From assembly GCF_022631375.1 (NCBI RefSeq), contig NZ_JALBGC010000001.1, positions 434,001 to 498,000 on the forward strand: a stretch of DNA of 64,000 nt, in the 5' to 3' direction. Below the pieces are notes generated by a model. It was not told the DNA's origin. It worked only from the letters and a program-made list of their open reading frames with translations, and did not search any database. Every line of letters begins with the position of its first letter. Position 1 is the stretch's first letter. This document shows positions 35,701-44,129 of this stretch, one piece after another. This stretch comes from Hymenobacter cyanobacteriorum (GTDB lineage: Bacteria > Bacteroidota > Bacteroidia > Cytophagales > Hymenobacteraceae). The position numbers were made by a program, and so were the translations under genes.

Positions 35701-38118
35701 CACGTTGATTTCGGGCAGTACCGGAGCGGCCTGTACCGTGCCGGTCAGGGCTACGTCATCGATGCGGTAAGAGCCGGTCGCGCCCGTGGCGCCGTACGGG
35801 AATACCCGGAAATATATGGTGCCCGTGGCGTTCTGCAGGTCTGCAATGCCGCTGAGCGCAATGTTGCGCGAAGTGAGGGTAGCCGAGCTAACGGCGTTGG
35901 TGGCCAGCTGCACCGCATTGGTGAAGGAGGCATTGAAGCTGTAGAAAACCTGCGTGTTGGTTGGGCCCGTGCTGCTGGACAGGTCCTTAAAGCTCACTTC
36001 CGAAAGCGAAACGCCGTAGCCCGTATTCGGCGTGAAGCTAAAGCTGAGGTACTCGTCGGTCGTGGGGGCGTTTCGGGTGGGGGTAGTGGTGTTGTAGCTG
36101 GAGGTATTGACTACACCCGTGGTGGTGGACTGCGTGATGCCCCCGCCAATGGCGAAATCGGAAGCCGTGGTGTTGGCCACCGGCGTGGGCGGCGTGGGGG
36201 CGTTGGGGTTGGTGGCGCTGGCGCTGAAATCGTAGAGCAGCAGCTGCCCGCCCGCCGGCGCGGCCGTGACGGCAAACGTGCCCGAAGCCGTGCCGTTCAC
36301 GGCCGGGCTGCTGGCATTCACCCGAATGGTGTAGGCGGTGCCGGGGGCCGTAGCCGCCGGAATGGTTACCGTGAGCGAGCCGGCGCTGCTGGCCGTGGTG
36401 GTAAGGGCCGTGCCGGGGAAAGTACCCGTCGCGGTGGAAAGCTCGGCCGCAAAAACGTTGCCCGTGCCGAAAGTACCGCTGGTGGTGTAGGGCACGACCA
36501 CACTGCCGCCCTGCACCACCGACGAGGGCGCAACGGTGCCGGTGGTGATGGTGGGCAGGGCCGTTACCGAGCCGCTCATCGTAACAGTTGCGGTGCTGGT
36601 AGTGCCGCCGCCCGTGATGCTCACCGCCTGGCCGTTGTAGCTGGCAGCGGCCAGCATGGCCTTGAGGCGCACGTAAACCGGCGTGGCGGCCAACGTGCCG
36701 CCGGTGGGGTTGGCAATGGTAGCCGTCACGTCGAAAGTAGTATTATCGGTCGATACCTCGTAGTCGGTGCCAGCGGCGCTGATGACGATGTCGCTGCCCG
36801 CCGTGAGGTTGCTGCCGCTCAGGTTGAAGGACTGCGAGGCCGACGGCCCGCTTCCAACGTAGTAGTTGAACCCGTTGAGCGCGGAAGTAGACGGCGTGAG
36901 CAGCGGCACAATTGGGGCCGCATTCGTGGTGAACGACTCGATGCTGCCGTAGCCCGTGCCCGTTGCGTTCGAAGCATAGGCGCGGTAGTAGTACGTGGTG
37001 CTGGCCGTGAGGCCGGCAAGGTTGGTGCTGTAGGCCCCGGTGGTGGCCCCGGTGGTGCCCACCGGCTTGGCCGTGACCGTGCCGCTGGCGGGCAGCACCA
37101 GCGCAGCGGCCGTGCTGGCCGTGGTGCTGTACACAAAGCCATACGACGTGCTGGCCGTGGGCACGCCCAAGCTGGTAATGTTGCCCGCGATGGTGGCCGC
37201 GGTGGCGGCGATGCCCGTGGCCGGCGCGGTGGTTGTGACGGTAGGCGCAACCGTGACGGTGCCGGTGACGGTGACCTTTTGGGTGGCACTGGCGCTCTCG
37301 TTGGTTACATCGCCGCTGTAGGAGCCGGCCGTGGTGCCCGTCAGGCGCACGTAGATGGTGGCTGAGGCGCTACCGCTGGTTTGGGCCACCGTGATGGCCG
37401 TGGCATCGGCGGCAAAGCCGGTGGTGGCGCTGGTTTGCGACACCTGGTAGCCGGCTGGGGGCGTTACCAGTATGCCAGCCGTGAGGTTGCTGCCGCTCAG
37501 GGTGTAGCTTTTGGCGGCCGAGGCCGTGCCCTGCGGGGTGGTGAAGCTGCCAGTTGGCGAGAGGGCGCCGACTGTGATGCTGGGCGTAGGAGTTGCAGAG
37601 GTCGCTACCAGCTTAAGGTTCTGTATTCGAACACTTGAACCAGTAGTCGTATTCGGACTGAGCCGGATTTTTACGTTGGATGAAAAAGTGCCTGTGAGGC
37701 TTACGATATTCCCCGCGTAAGTCGTTGTAGAAACAGTGTTGGAAGTGGCCGTTTGGCTGTAGGTGTTGCCCCCATCGTAGGAAATTTCTACCTTAAGCTT
37801 GTTGCTCCCAGTGCCAAACGCCGCTGCATCAAATGTAAAAGTTGCGGAATTATAGGCTGTTAAGTCGTACTCGCTGGTGGTAATGACATCAAAGTTACTT
37901 GTAGCCTCCACCAAGAAGTAAGTTCCTCTTTCAATGGGGTTAGTAAGGTTAGTATTGCTTCCTACCCAGCCACTCGGCAGTGCGGTATAGGCGTTACTGG
38001 TCGGGTAAGCGTGAAAAATCGTCGTCTGTCCCCAGCCAAGCAGGGGTAACATTAGCATCATCAGCAGCGTGAGGCTGCGGGCAGTGCGGGCGGACAAAAG
38101 GGGTAACGGGTTTCGCAT
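32743..38118 (-). CDS. Giant secreted repeat protein with T9SS sorting domain
   Basis: A 1791-residue surface or secreted protein. Residues 1-30 form a signal peptide (LTLLMMLMLPLLGWGQ). The body is Thr/Ser/Ala/Gly-rich and consists of beta-sandwich modules: fibronectin/Ig-like repeats, a 'choice-of-anchor D' type module (LPEINVVQGTTAVGSG, FGQLQAGALATATFTIQNLG) and long stretches of TLTGTLxxxN-like repeats around 1100-1450 that resemble a beta-helix. The C-terminus is a T9SS sorting domain with YPNPAHSRIS and GLYFLELQT. No catalytic motif is seen, so adhesion or surface-layer roles are more likely than enzymatic ones. It is single, with iscA convergent. Confidence 0.88.
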   Translation of the reverse strand: MRNPLPLLSARTARSLTLLMMLMLPLLGWGQTTIFHAYPTSNAYTALPSGWVGSNTNLTNPIERGTYFLVEATSNFDVITTSEYDLTAYNSATFTFDAAAFGTGSNKLKVEISYDGGNTYSQTATSNTVSTTTYAGNIVSLTGTFSSNVKIRLSPNTTTGSSVRIQNLKLVATSATPTPSITVGALSPTGSFTTPQGTASAAKSYTLSGSNLTAGILVTPPAGYQVSQTSATTGFAADATAITVAQTSGSASATIYVRLTGTTAGSYSGDVTNESASATQKVTVTGTVTVAPTVTTTAPATGIAATAATIAGNITSLGVPTASTSYGFVYSTTASTAAALVLPASGTVTAKPVGTTGATTGAYSTNLAGLTASTTYYYRAYASNATGTGYGSIESFTTNAAPIVPLLTPSTSALNGFNYYVGSGPSASQSFNLSGSNLTAGSDIVISAAGTDYEVSTDNTTFDVTATIANPTGGTLAATPVYVRLKAMLAAASYNGQAVSITGGGTTSTATVTMSGSVTALPTITTGTVAPSSVVQGGSVVVPYTTSGTFGTGNVFAAELSTATGTFPGTALTTTASSAGSLTVTIPAATAPGTAYTIRVNASSPAVNGTASGTFAVTAAPAGGQLLLYDFSASATNPNAPTPPTPVANTTASDFAIGGGITQSTTTGVVNTSSYNTTTPTRNAPTTDEYLSFSFTPNTGYGVSLSEVSFKDLSSSTGPTNTQVFYSFNASFTNAVQLATNAVSSATLTSRNIALSGIADLQNATGTIYFRVFPYGATGATGSYRIDDVALTGTVQAAPVLPEINVVQGTTAVGSGDTYNFGQLQAGALATATFTIQNLGLADLSLTGTPSVQLVTGSSADYVVTAQPAAATVGSGSSTTFTVTFSPTSGATQTATLSIASNDQTGNEAPYLITLTGSAVPLYTWNGTGTSWNATGSWTPARTTPGASDILVFDGSNTSTATITTDFTSPQTVGQLLFRNNVVATFNNTANRTLTIANGNAAGADLQIEAGSRLTVFNPSTSTTATGLTLQLGTGATTRVAGTLVFNATTLGASGTGAHRLLGSGAGSIDFVSGSSFIAGLNFSGNPFGAASAYDNNVVFRSGSRLEQAGGLQPFGLTAPATVLTLEPGSSYVYSVPGNSTPPLSSRSFGNLEFNTGSGIATSTANGTLNIAGNLVVSSGTINLNLDNTISIGGNLVVNAGSTLSFVPDEGGVEVVSLNGSAAQTISGAGTLTFGATSNLQVNNAAGVTLARALTLNRLTLTNGALALNGNTLTVTGPLAVDQANGFLQGSAASSLVLTGTGTLANVNTTAGAGSTFGTLTLNRTDAGTLAFNNSVTLNGLTLTAGTLAIGSNNTLTLNGPVAATAATGYLQGSATSSLSFTGASATTGLLAFTPGAGSSLQSLTLNQSTNTLIPVASTLTIGTLDLTVGSLLFAAPARAIVGTLATPGNANSFVSAVTLTTPVSAAPTLTFPLGAALNRFRPLTLAATQASSATAYTARVTEQSANSRGVDNTNGGALTRVSRIRYYSLAEEVTTNFQSGVLTLSFGTGDVVTDLSSLRLARSASAGTPFSDVNPSNTPPTAVAGNASSGTITDAIGALGDFALGTTALTDDVNPLPVELTAFSAQRQADKTVTVKWNTASEKNSARFEVQRSSDGREYTLVASAAAQGSSSHATAYAAVDKAAPAGKLYYRLRQVDLDGTAAFSPVVTVAGSGAAAKVALYPNPAHSRISFAAEAATPYRVLNQLGQPLLHGTTEAGPASIGLETLPTGLYFLELQTATGRTVQKFEKE

Positions 38119-38470
38119 AAAAAGCGGGCTATTAGAGGATTTACCAAACTAACACGGGGTGGACACGTCGGGTGTAAAGATATCGGCTTAAAACTGGACT
38201 CCAGACGTATTGCCATTAATTAATCTTTACCTCCCGCGGCCACCGGTGCCAGTGCATTTCCCGCCCGGCGTAGCAAGGAGCATTTGCTTAAGCGACCCTT
38301 TTAAACCTGTTTTCAGGCAACAAGGGCCCCGGGCACCTGCACACTACCGGACTGCCTGCTTCGGCAAGCAGCAGCGAAAAGGCCTGCACTCCGGCAACAA
38401 AGCAGGGCGCGCCTCCCCTGCCGGCCAGTATCAGCACACCGCCCCAACCCAATCTTTACTGCGGGCCCCG
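38119..38470. other. Intergenic region without a visible gene
   Basis: No gene is seen. A minus-strand TATCTTTA at 38182-38175 is a possible weak -7 box for the giant secreted protein. A small UUCG-loop hairpin (38352-38371, 8-bp stem with one mismatch) lies beyond the 3' end of the glycosyltransferase gene but has no T-run. Confidence 0.5.
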
Positions 38471-39718
38471 CTAGCGGGCAAACGCGGCCCGCAGGGCCAC
38501 GGCCGGCCGTTGGGCGCGGGCCCGCGGGGCGGCCTCGGCGCAAACCGCCCAAATCACGTCTTCGGTGAGGGCGCACTGGCGTTGGTGGGCGTAGCGCCAG
38601 CAGCCCAGGCGCGCGGCCTCCACCCGGGCCTGCGTGGCAGCTGGGTCGGCGAGGGTGCGCTGCACGGCACGGGCGCAGGCGGCCAGGTCGCGACGCAGGT
38701 AGAGCAGGCCGGTGCGGTTGTGCTGTACCAACTCGGGCGTGCCGCCGGTAGCGGCTGCTACCACGGGCACGCCCGCGGCCAACGCTTCGAGGGTGACCAT
38801 GCCATAGGTTTCGCTTTCGGAAGCCAACACAAAGACATCGATGGCCTGGAAAAATACGACCGGATTGGACTGAAAACCGCGAAAATGCACCTGCGCCTGC
38901 AAGCCCAGGCGGGCCACCTGCGCCTGCAGCTGGCGCAGGTAGCCGTCGCCTTGGTGGCGGGTGAGCTCGCCCATGATGACGAGTTGGGCGTCGGAGCCGT
39001 AGTCGGAGCGCAGGCGGTGCAGCACGTCAATCACGAAATCCTGGCCTTTGGCCGCATCGAGCCGGCCCAGAATGCCCAGCAACGGGCCGGTGGCGGGCAA
39101 GCCGAGGGCGTGGCGGGCTTCGGCGGGCGTGTGGGCGGGCGCAGCAAACTGCCCGAGCGGCAGGCCCAGCGGCACCACGTGCAGCTTGCGCGCATCGAAG
39201 CGGGTGAGGCGGCCCACTTCGGCCGCGAGGCCGGGCAGCGGGGTCAGCCAGGCATCGAGCAGGTTGAAGCGGATGGTGTGCACGAAGCTGCGCTTGGGCC
39301 GCCCCAGCTGCATGTGCTGCTGGTAGATGATGCGCAGGCGACCGCCCATGAGGGTTTTGGCCAGCGTGGCGGCGGGCAGGTCCTTGTTTTGCGTCACGAC
39401 CAGCACGGTGATGTGCAGGCGCTCGAGCTGTTCCTTCAGGGCCCAGGCCAGCAGGGGCATGGCGGGGCCGCGCCGCACGGCCAGGGTTTCGAGGGGCACA
39501 AACCACTCTTCGGCCCAGGTGGCCAGCGGCGTAGCGGGCGGCGCGAAAAACGTGACGCGCCAGCCGCGCTCCTGCATCCAGCCGGCAAATTTCAGGCTGT
39601 TCAGCTCCAGCCCGCCCAGGCTGCCCGACAGACAGAGGACGCCCAACTGCGGAGCCAGGCCCGGCGCGGGGCCGGCGCAGGTGGCGTCCTGCGGCAAAGT
39701 GGCAGTTGGGTTGTTCAT
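38471..39718 (-). CDS. Glycosyltransferase family 4 protein
   Basis: A 415-residue GT-B-fold glycosyltransferase. The start is ATG 39718. The N-terminal domain opens with GVLCLSGSLGGLELNSLKFAGWM and has the acceptor-side loop. The C-terminal domain has LLGILGRLDAAKGQDFVIDVL and the donor-binding ASESETYGMVTLEALAAGVPVVAAATGGTPE pattern, with the E-x7-E motif of GT4 enzymes. Sugar and acceptor cannot be read from sequence; envelope or exopolysaccharide glycans are likely. Its tail is rich in Ala/Arg and may be poorly conserved. Confidence 0.88.
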   Translation of the reverse strand: MNNPTATLPQDATCAGPAPGLAPQLGVLCLSGSLGGLELNSLKFAGWMQERGWRVTFFAPPATPLATWAEEWFVPLETLAVRRGPAMPLLAWALKEQLERLHITVLVVTQNKDLPAATLAKTLMGGRLRIIYQQHMQLGRPKRSFVHTIRFNLLDAWLTPLPGLAAEVGRLTRFDARKLHVVPLGLPLGQFAAPAHTPAEARHALGLPATGPLLGILGRLDAAKGQDFVIDVLHRLRSDYGSDAQLVIMGELTRHQGDGYLRQLQAQVARLGLQAQVHFRGFQSNPVVFFQAIDVFVLASESETYGMVTLEALAAGVPVVAAATGGTPELVQHNRTGLLYLRRDLAACARAVQRTLADPAATQARVEAARLGCWRYAHQRQCALTEDVIWAVCAEAAPRARAQRPAVALRAAFAR

Positions 39719-39843
39719 AGCGGCAAAGGGATAGGGTGAGAAGGAGGATAAACTCAGCCCGCGCCCCAAAATGGCCCGAACGGAATCGCAATGCGCCACG
39801 ACTGCCTGTAGCCGGTGGCATTGCGCCAAAACCGCCAACCGCC

Positions 39844-40596
39844 TCAGCTCCAGCGGCTGAGAAACTGCAGAAAGGCTTCCTTGTATTGGTCGCCCACGGG
39901 AATGGTGACGGCGCCAATCTGAACAGTGAGGCGGCGCACGGCCTCGATTTTATCGAGCGCCACGATGAACGAGCGGTGGATGCGCATGAAGCGCCGGGTG
40001 GGCAGCTTCTCTTCCATGGCCTTCAAGCTCATGAGGCTGAGCAGGGCGCGGGGCGTGCTTTTGAGGTGCACCTTCACGTAGTCTTTCAGGCCTTCGACAT
40101 AAAGAATGTCGCTGAGGGCCACGCGCACCAGCTGGTATTCGGCCTTCAGGAAGAGGTATTCCTCCTCGTCGGCAGCAGCAGCGGCGGCGGCCGGCGCGGC
40201 GGCGGGGGCCGCTACCAGTTCGGCGTAGGCGCGGGCCTTGCCGGCAGCCCGCAGAAACTCCTCGTAGTTGAAGGGCTTGACCAGGTAGTCGAGGGCATCG
40301 ACGCGGTAGCCATCGAGGGCGTATTGTGGGAAGGCGGTGGTGAACACCACGCGCGGGCCGGTGGGGCCCAGCACGCGAGCCAGCTCCAGGCCGTTAAGCT
40401 CCTGCATCTGAATATCCAGAAAGGCCAAATCGACCGCGCCGGGGTGCTCGTGCAGGTATTTTAGGGCCTCCACGGCGCTGCCAAACTTGCCCACCAGCTC
40501 CAGAAACGGCGTTTGCTGCACAAACGACGCCACCAGGCCCAGGGCCAAGGGCTCATCATCGACGGCAATGGTGCGGAGGGGCGGCAAAATGCTCAT
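39844..40596 (-). CDS. LytTR family response regulator
   Basis: A 250-residue two-component regulator. The receiver domain (about 8-120) has the acidic pair D13-D14, phospho-acceptor D61 in AFLDIQM, T87 and K107. A run of Ala/Pro (about 129-142) forms a flexible linker. The LytTR DNA-binding domain (about 147-246) shows VALSDILYVEGLKDYVKVHL and FMRIHRSFIVALDKIE. The start is ATG 40596; a longer frame reads only through the upstream hairpin. It is encoded downstream of its probable sensor kinase, 147 nt apart. Confidence 0.94.
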   Translation of the reverse strand: MSILPPLRTIAVDDEPLALGLVASFVQQTPFLELVGKFGSAVEALKYLHEHPGAVDLAFLDIQMQELNGLELARVLGPTGPRVVFTTAFPQYALDGYRVDALDYLVKPFNYEEFLRAAGKARAYAELVAAPAAAPAAAAAAADEEEYLFLKAEYQLVRVALSDILYVEGLKDYVKVHLKSTPRALLSLMSLKAMEEKLPTRRFMRIHRSFIVALDKIEAVRRLTVQIGAVTIPVGDQYKEAFLQFLSRWS

Positions 40597-40634
40597 TGGG
40601 GAATTGAGAAGCGGGAAATGGGAAAGTGAAAGAA

Positions 40635-40729
40635 CGTCCTGCTGCGCTTGTCGAAGCAACTCTACTGCAACGCTAACTCCAATCAACTCAACGAAGCGGG
40701 AGCGATGCTTCGACAAGCGCAGCAGGACG
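40635..40729. repeat. Inverted repeat, family A, between kinase and regulator genes
   Basis: Arms 40635-40658 and 40706-40729 are perfectly complementary over 24 nt (CGTCCTGCTGCGCTTGTCGA). The loop contains a CAATCAACTC word in reverse orientation relative to the copies at 7998 and 12919. It lies inside the two-component operon. Confidence 0.92.
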
Positions 40730-40743
40730 GGCAAAATGCGTCA

Positions 40744-41820
40744 TTAACTTACCTGCAACGTTAGGTGCACGCGAAATTCGTGGGCCGGCGTGTTGGGCTC
40801 GACCAGCAGGGTGAAGCGGCCGGGATAGAGCAAATCGAGGCGGCGGCGGGTGTTGGCCAAGCCGATGCCGTTGCTGCCGGCCAGGTCGGTGGAGGGCATG
40901 GGCAGCAGGGAGTTGCGCACTTCCAGCTCCAGCACGTTGGCCGAGGGCTGGCGCAGGGCAATGAGAATGCTGCTTTTCTGAGTGGCTGCCACGCCGTGCT
41001 TGAAGGCATTTTCGAGGAAAGGCAACAGCAGCATGGGGGCCACCGGCACGTCGCGCACGGGCTCGGGCTTCTCAAATGTCACCGTCACCCGTTCGTCGAG
41101 GCGCAGCTGCATGAGGGTGATGTAGTCCTGCACGAAGGCGATTTCCTGGCTGAGCAGGGTGAGGCCGCCGGCGGTGTCGTACAGCACGTAGCGCATCATG
41201 CGCGAAAGCCGGTGAATGGCCACGCGGGCCTGCTCGCCGTCGAGCAGGGTGAGGGCGTAGATGTTGTTGAGGGTATTGAAGAAAAAGTGCGGGTTAATCT
41301 GGGCCTTGAGCACCGATAGCTCCGACTGCACGCGCTGCTGCTCCAGGGTCTGCCGAATCTGGGCGTCGTGCTGCCACTTCTGCACCACCGTGGTACTGGT
41401 ACTGATGCCCAGCACGAACATGGTGGTCAGCAGGCCCATGGTGTCGATGTGCGGGCCGGAGCGCGCCAACCGGGGCCGGCCGGCCGCCGCCATAAAAGCC
41501 TTGTCCATGAGCGCGGGCAGGTCGAGCACCGTTTCGAGAAACTTGCTGCAGCTGAGCACCACTATCGTGGTAGCTACCAGCGCCAGAATAAACCACCCGG
41601 TTCGGCCATTAAACAGCAGGCGCGGCACCGTAACTCTGGCGGTAAAGTAGAACGTGGTCACCCAGACCACGAACATCAGCCCCTGCTTCAGCCAGAACTG
41701 CGGGGGCATGGTGAGCCGCCCGGTAAGCGGCTGAAACAGCAGAAACGTGAGCCCGAACAGGCCCCACACCAGCACATGAATGAGCGGCGTGAGGTAGCGG
41801 CGGGGCGTGAGGTCGGGCAT
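40744..41820 (-). CDS. LytS-type sensor histidine kinase
   Basis: A 358-residue membrane kinase of the His_kinase/HATPase type that pairs with LytTR regulators. The start is ATG 41820; an upstream extension in the same frame is produced by the 21-bp repeat array and is not a gene. Four hydrophobic segments lie at about 12-30, 46-64, 76-92 and 128-145. The phospho-acceptor is H178 in INPHFFFNTLNNIYAL. The ATP-binding domain shows MLLLPFLENAFKHG and SNGIGLANTRRRLDLL. It has no large extracellular domain, so the signal may be sensed within or near the membrane. Confidence 0.93.
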   Translation of the reverse strand: MPDLTPRRYLTPLIHVLVWGLFGLTFLLFQPLTGRLTMPPQFWLKQGLMFVVWVTTFYFTARVTVPRLLFNGRTGWFILALVATTIVVLSCSKFLETVLDLPALMDKAFMAAAGRPRLARSGPHIDTMGLLTTMFVLGISTSTTVVQKWQHDAQIRQTLEQQRVQSELSVLKAQINPHFFFNTLNNIYALTLLDGEQARVAIHRLSRMMRYVLYDTAGGLTLLSQEIAFVQDYITLMQLRLDERVTVTFEKPEPVRDVPVAPMLLLPFLENAFKHGVAATQKSSILIALRQPSANVLELEVRNSLLPMPSTDLAGSNGIGLANTRRRLDLLYPGRFTLLVEPNTPAHEFRVHLTLQVS

Positions 41821-41841
41821 GGGCGGGAGGAAATTGCCAAA

Positions 41842-41849
41842 CAAACATA
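41842..41849 (-). promoter_or_regulatory. Candidate -7 box of the LytS-type kinase gene
   Basis: The minus strand reads TATGTTTG, a full match to TAnnTTTG, 22 nt before the ATG at 41820. A TTTG word lies upstream but at a longer distance (26 nt) than usual. Confidence 0.5.
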
Positions 41850-41960
41850 GCCGGAGCCCGCGCACGCTGCTTTTCCAAACCGACCGCGCCGGGCTTTGTA
41901 TCGACGGCGGGCCGGGTTTTATCGGTTGGGACTGAAGCAGGAAATCAAGTACACCGGACT

Positions 41961-42065
41961 GGTTTGGAACCACCCGGGACCGGGTACGCACCACCTTGAA
42001 GTGGTTTCGAACCTCTCCGGACCGGTTCCAGACCACCTTATAGCGGTTCAGAACCACTCGCGCCC
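41961..42065. repeat. Five-copy 21-bp tandem array between lytS and the pullulanase gene
   Basis: Five contiguous units of exactly 21 bp start at 41961, 41982, 42003, 42024 and 42045. Their first 11 bases are GGTTTGGAACC, GGGTACGCACC, GGTTTCGAACC, GGTTCCAGACC and GGTTCAGAACC, so each holds a short palindromic core GGTT-N3-AACC or a close variant. The remaining ten bases are more variable. The 21-bp period equals two DNA turns, which places all cores on one helix face. The array ends 12 nt before the candidate -33 element of the pullulanase promoter. Confidence 0.88.
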
Positions 42066-42077
42066 CCTGGCTCCGGC

Positions 42078-42106
42078 TTGACTTCCGCCCCCAGGCCCGA
42101 CCTTTG
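42078..42106 (+). promoter_or_regulatory. Candidate promoter of the pullulanase gene
   Basis: TTG at 42078-42080 and GACCTTTG at 42099-42106 (7 of 8 bases of TAnnTTTG) are 18 nt apart. The ATG is at 42112, leaving an extremely short leader. It is directly downstream of the 21-bp array. Confidence 0.4.
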
Positions 42107-42111
42107 TATTT

Positions 42112-44106
42112 ATGATTCGCCTGCTACCGCTGCTGCTTGTGTTGCTCTCGCCTTTTCTGGCTCCGGCCGCCCCGCCCCTGCCCGATTTCGCCAGCTACCC
42201 CATCTACCACGGCCCGGATTTGGGCCTGACCTGGCGCGGCAACCAGGCCACCCTGCGCGTGTGGGCTCCCACTGCCGAGGCACTGCACCTGAAGCTGTAC
42301 GCCGCCGGCACCGGCGGCGCGGCCGTGGCCGACTACGCCATGACCAAAGCCCAGGAAGGCACCTGGACCTACGCGCTGCCTGCGGGTATTGGCGGCTTCT
42401 ATACCGTGCAGGCCACCATTGCAGGCAAGAAGATGGCCGAAGTAGCCGACCCGTACGCGCACGCCGTGGGCATCAACGGCCTGCGCGGGGCCGTGTTCAA
42501 CCCCGCCATTGCGCAGCCCGCCGGCTGGGACGCCGACCTGCGCCCGGCCCTGAAACAGACCACCGACATCGTGATTGGCGAAGTGCAGGTGCGCGACCTC
42601 ACCATGCACCCGCAGTCGGGCGTGCGGCACAAGGGCAAGTTTCTGGGCGCGGCCCAGACCGGCACCCGCGGCCCCGACAACGTGAGCACCGGCTTCGACC
42701 ACCTCGTGGAGCTCGGCCTGACCCACGTGCACCTGCTGCCCACCAACGATTTCGCCAGCATCGACGAGACCGCGCCCGCCCGCGCCAACCGCTACAACTG
42801 GGGCTACGACCCGCTGAACTACTCGGTGCCCGAAGGCTCGTACTCTACCGATGCCGCCAACCCGGCGGCCCGCATCCGCGAGTTCAAGCAGCTGGTGGAG
42901 AACCTGCACGGCGCGGGCCTGCGCGTGGTGCTCGACGTGGTGTACAACCACGTGGCCGATGCCGGCCGCAGCAATTTCGAGCAATTGGTGCCCGGCTATT
43001 ATTTCCGCCACCAAGCCGATGGCAAGCTGAGCAACGCCACGGCCTGCGGCAACGAGGTAGCCTCGGAGCGGCCCATGGTGCGCAAGCTCATCGTGGAATC
43101 GGTGGCGTACTGGGCCCGCGAGTACCACGCCGACGGCTTCCGCTTCGACCTCATGGGCGTGCTCGACCTCGAAACCATGCGCGCCGTGCGCGTGGCCCTC
43201 GACCAGCAGGACCACAGCATTTTCATCTACGGCGAGGGCTGGACCGCCGGCCCCTCGCCCCTGCCCGAGGCCGAGCGCGCTGTGAAGGCCAACATTCTGA
43301 AAATCGACCGCATCGCGGCCTTCGGCGACGAGCTGCGCGACGGTGTGAAGGGCCACTACGCCCACCAGACCGAGCCCGGCTTCGCCAGCGGCCAGCCCGG
43401 CCTGGAGGAGAGCGTGAAGTTTGGCATTGTAGGCGCGACGCGCCATTCGCAGCTCGACTATGCCAAGGTGAACTACTCCAAAGCACCCTGGGCCAACGCC
43501 CCCAGCCAGGCCATCAACTACGTGGCCTGCCACGACGACCGGGTGCTCTGGGACAAGCTCTCGGTGTCGAACCCCACCGCTACCGAGGCCCAACTCATCA
43601 AGATGGACGTGCTGAGCAACACCATCGTCTTCACGTCGCAGGGCGTGCCGTTTCTGCCGGTCGGCGACGAGTTTCTGCGCACCAAGGGCGGCTCCTCGAA
43701 CTCCTACAATCAGCCCGACAGCGTGAACCAGCTCGACTGGAGCCGCAAGGCGAAGTATGTGGCCGTGTACGAGTTCTACCGCAAGCTGCTGGGGCTGCGC
43801 CGCAACCATCCGGCCTTCCGCCTGCCTACCGCCGAGCTGGTGCAGCAGCACCTGGAGTTTCTGCCCGCCAAGCCCGGCGTTATCGCCTACCGCCTGAAAG
43901 ACCACGCTGGCGGCGACGCCTGGCAAGACATCATCGTCATCTTCAACGGCAAGCGCACCGCCGATAGCCTCGCCCTGCCGCGCGACACCTACAAAGTAGT
44001 GCTGCGCGGCGACCAAATCAACGAAGAAGGCCTCGACGTGCTGGAAGTAACCAGCGGCGTGCAGCTGCCCGGCAACTCAGCGCTGATATTGGTGCCGATA
44101 AAGTAG
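42112..44106 (+). CDS. pulA: Type I pullulanase (GH13 with CBM48)
   Basis: A 664-residue exported debranching enzyme that cuts alpha-1,6 links in pullulan, glycogen or amylopectin. Residues 1-20 form a signal peptide. A CBM48-like N-terminal domain (about 30-130) carries LRVWAPTAEALHLKLY. The GH13 barrel has YNWGYDPLNY (the pullulanase-type motif), DVVYNH, the nucleophile D346 in GFRFDLMG, acid/base E375 in YGEGW and the transition-state Asp in ACHDD (475-476). A C-terminal beta-sandwich follows. It is divergent from the LytS/LytTR operon with a phased repeat array between them, so starch use may be under that system. Confidence 0.95.
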   Translation: MIRLLPLLLVLLSPFLAPAAPPLPDFASYPIYHGPDLGLTWRGNQATLRVWAPTAEALHLKLYAAGTGGAAVADYAMTKAQEGTWTYALPAGIGGFYTVQATIAGKKMAEVADPYAHAVGINGLRGAVFNPAIAQPAGWDADLRPALKQTTDIVIGEVQVRDLTMHPQSGVRHKGKFLGAAQTGTRGPDNVSTGFDHLVELGLTHVHLLPTNDFASIDETAPARANRYNWGYDPLNYSVPEGSYSTDAANPAARIREFKQLVENLHGAGLRVVLDVVYNHVADAGRSNFEQLVPGYYFRHQADGKLSNATACGNEVASERPMVRKLIVESVAYWAREYHADGFRFDLMGVLDLETMRAVRVALDQQDHSIFIYGEGWTAGPSPLPEAERAVKANILKIDRIAAFGDELRDGVKGHYAHQTEPGFASGQPGLEESVKFGIVGATRHSQLDYAKVNYSKAPWANAPSQAINYVACHDDRVLWDKLSVSNPTATEAQLIKMDVLSNTIVFTSQGVPFLPVGDEFLRTKGGSSNSYNQPDSVNQLDWSRKAKYVAVYEFYRKLLGLRRNHPAFRLPTAELVQQHLEFLPAKPGVIAYRLKDHAGGDAWQDIIVIFNGKRTADSLALPRDTYKVVLRGDQINEEGLDVLEVTSGVQLPGNSALILVPIK

Positions 44107-44129
44107 CCTCCACTCCGTCTTGCGGCGGC

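Noticed and set aside
35440..37365. 641-codon plus-strand frame rich in Gly, Arg and Ala
   Set aside because: It is antisense to the giant T9SS cargo gene; the open frame comes from its GC-rich Thr/Ala/Gly coding.
40597..40734. Extended N-terminus of the LytTR regulator (VLLRLSKHRS...LLRQAQQDV)
   Set aside because: These residues are the translation of a family A hairpin, which produces similar false peptides (HAERSEAS, LRQAQ) at several other copies.
40744..42057. Extended N-terminus of the LytS-type kinase (MVLNRYKVVWNRSG...)
   Set aside because: The extra residues are a 7-residue echo of the 21-bp DNA array; the family sequence starts at ATG 41820, just after a good -7 box.
41961..42065. 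Short regularly spaced repeats that might be a CRISPR array
   Set aside because: Units are contiguous at 21 bp with no unique spacers, and no cas gene is nearby.
42078..43967. Second long plus-strand frame over the pullulanase gene
   Set aside because: It is a shifted frame of pulA with Arg/Pro/Ala-rich sequence and no domain.
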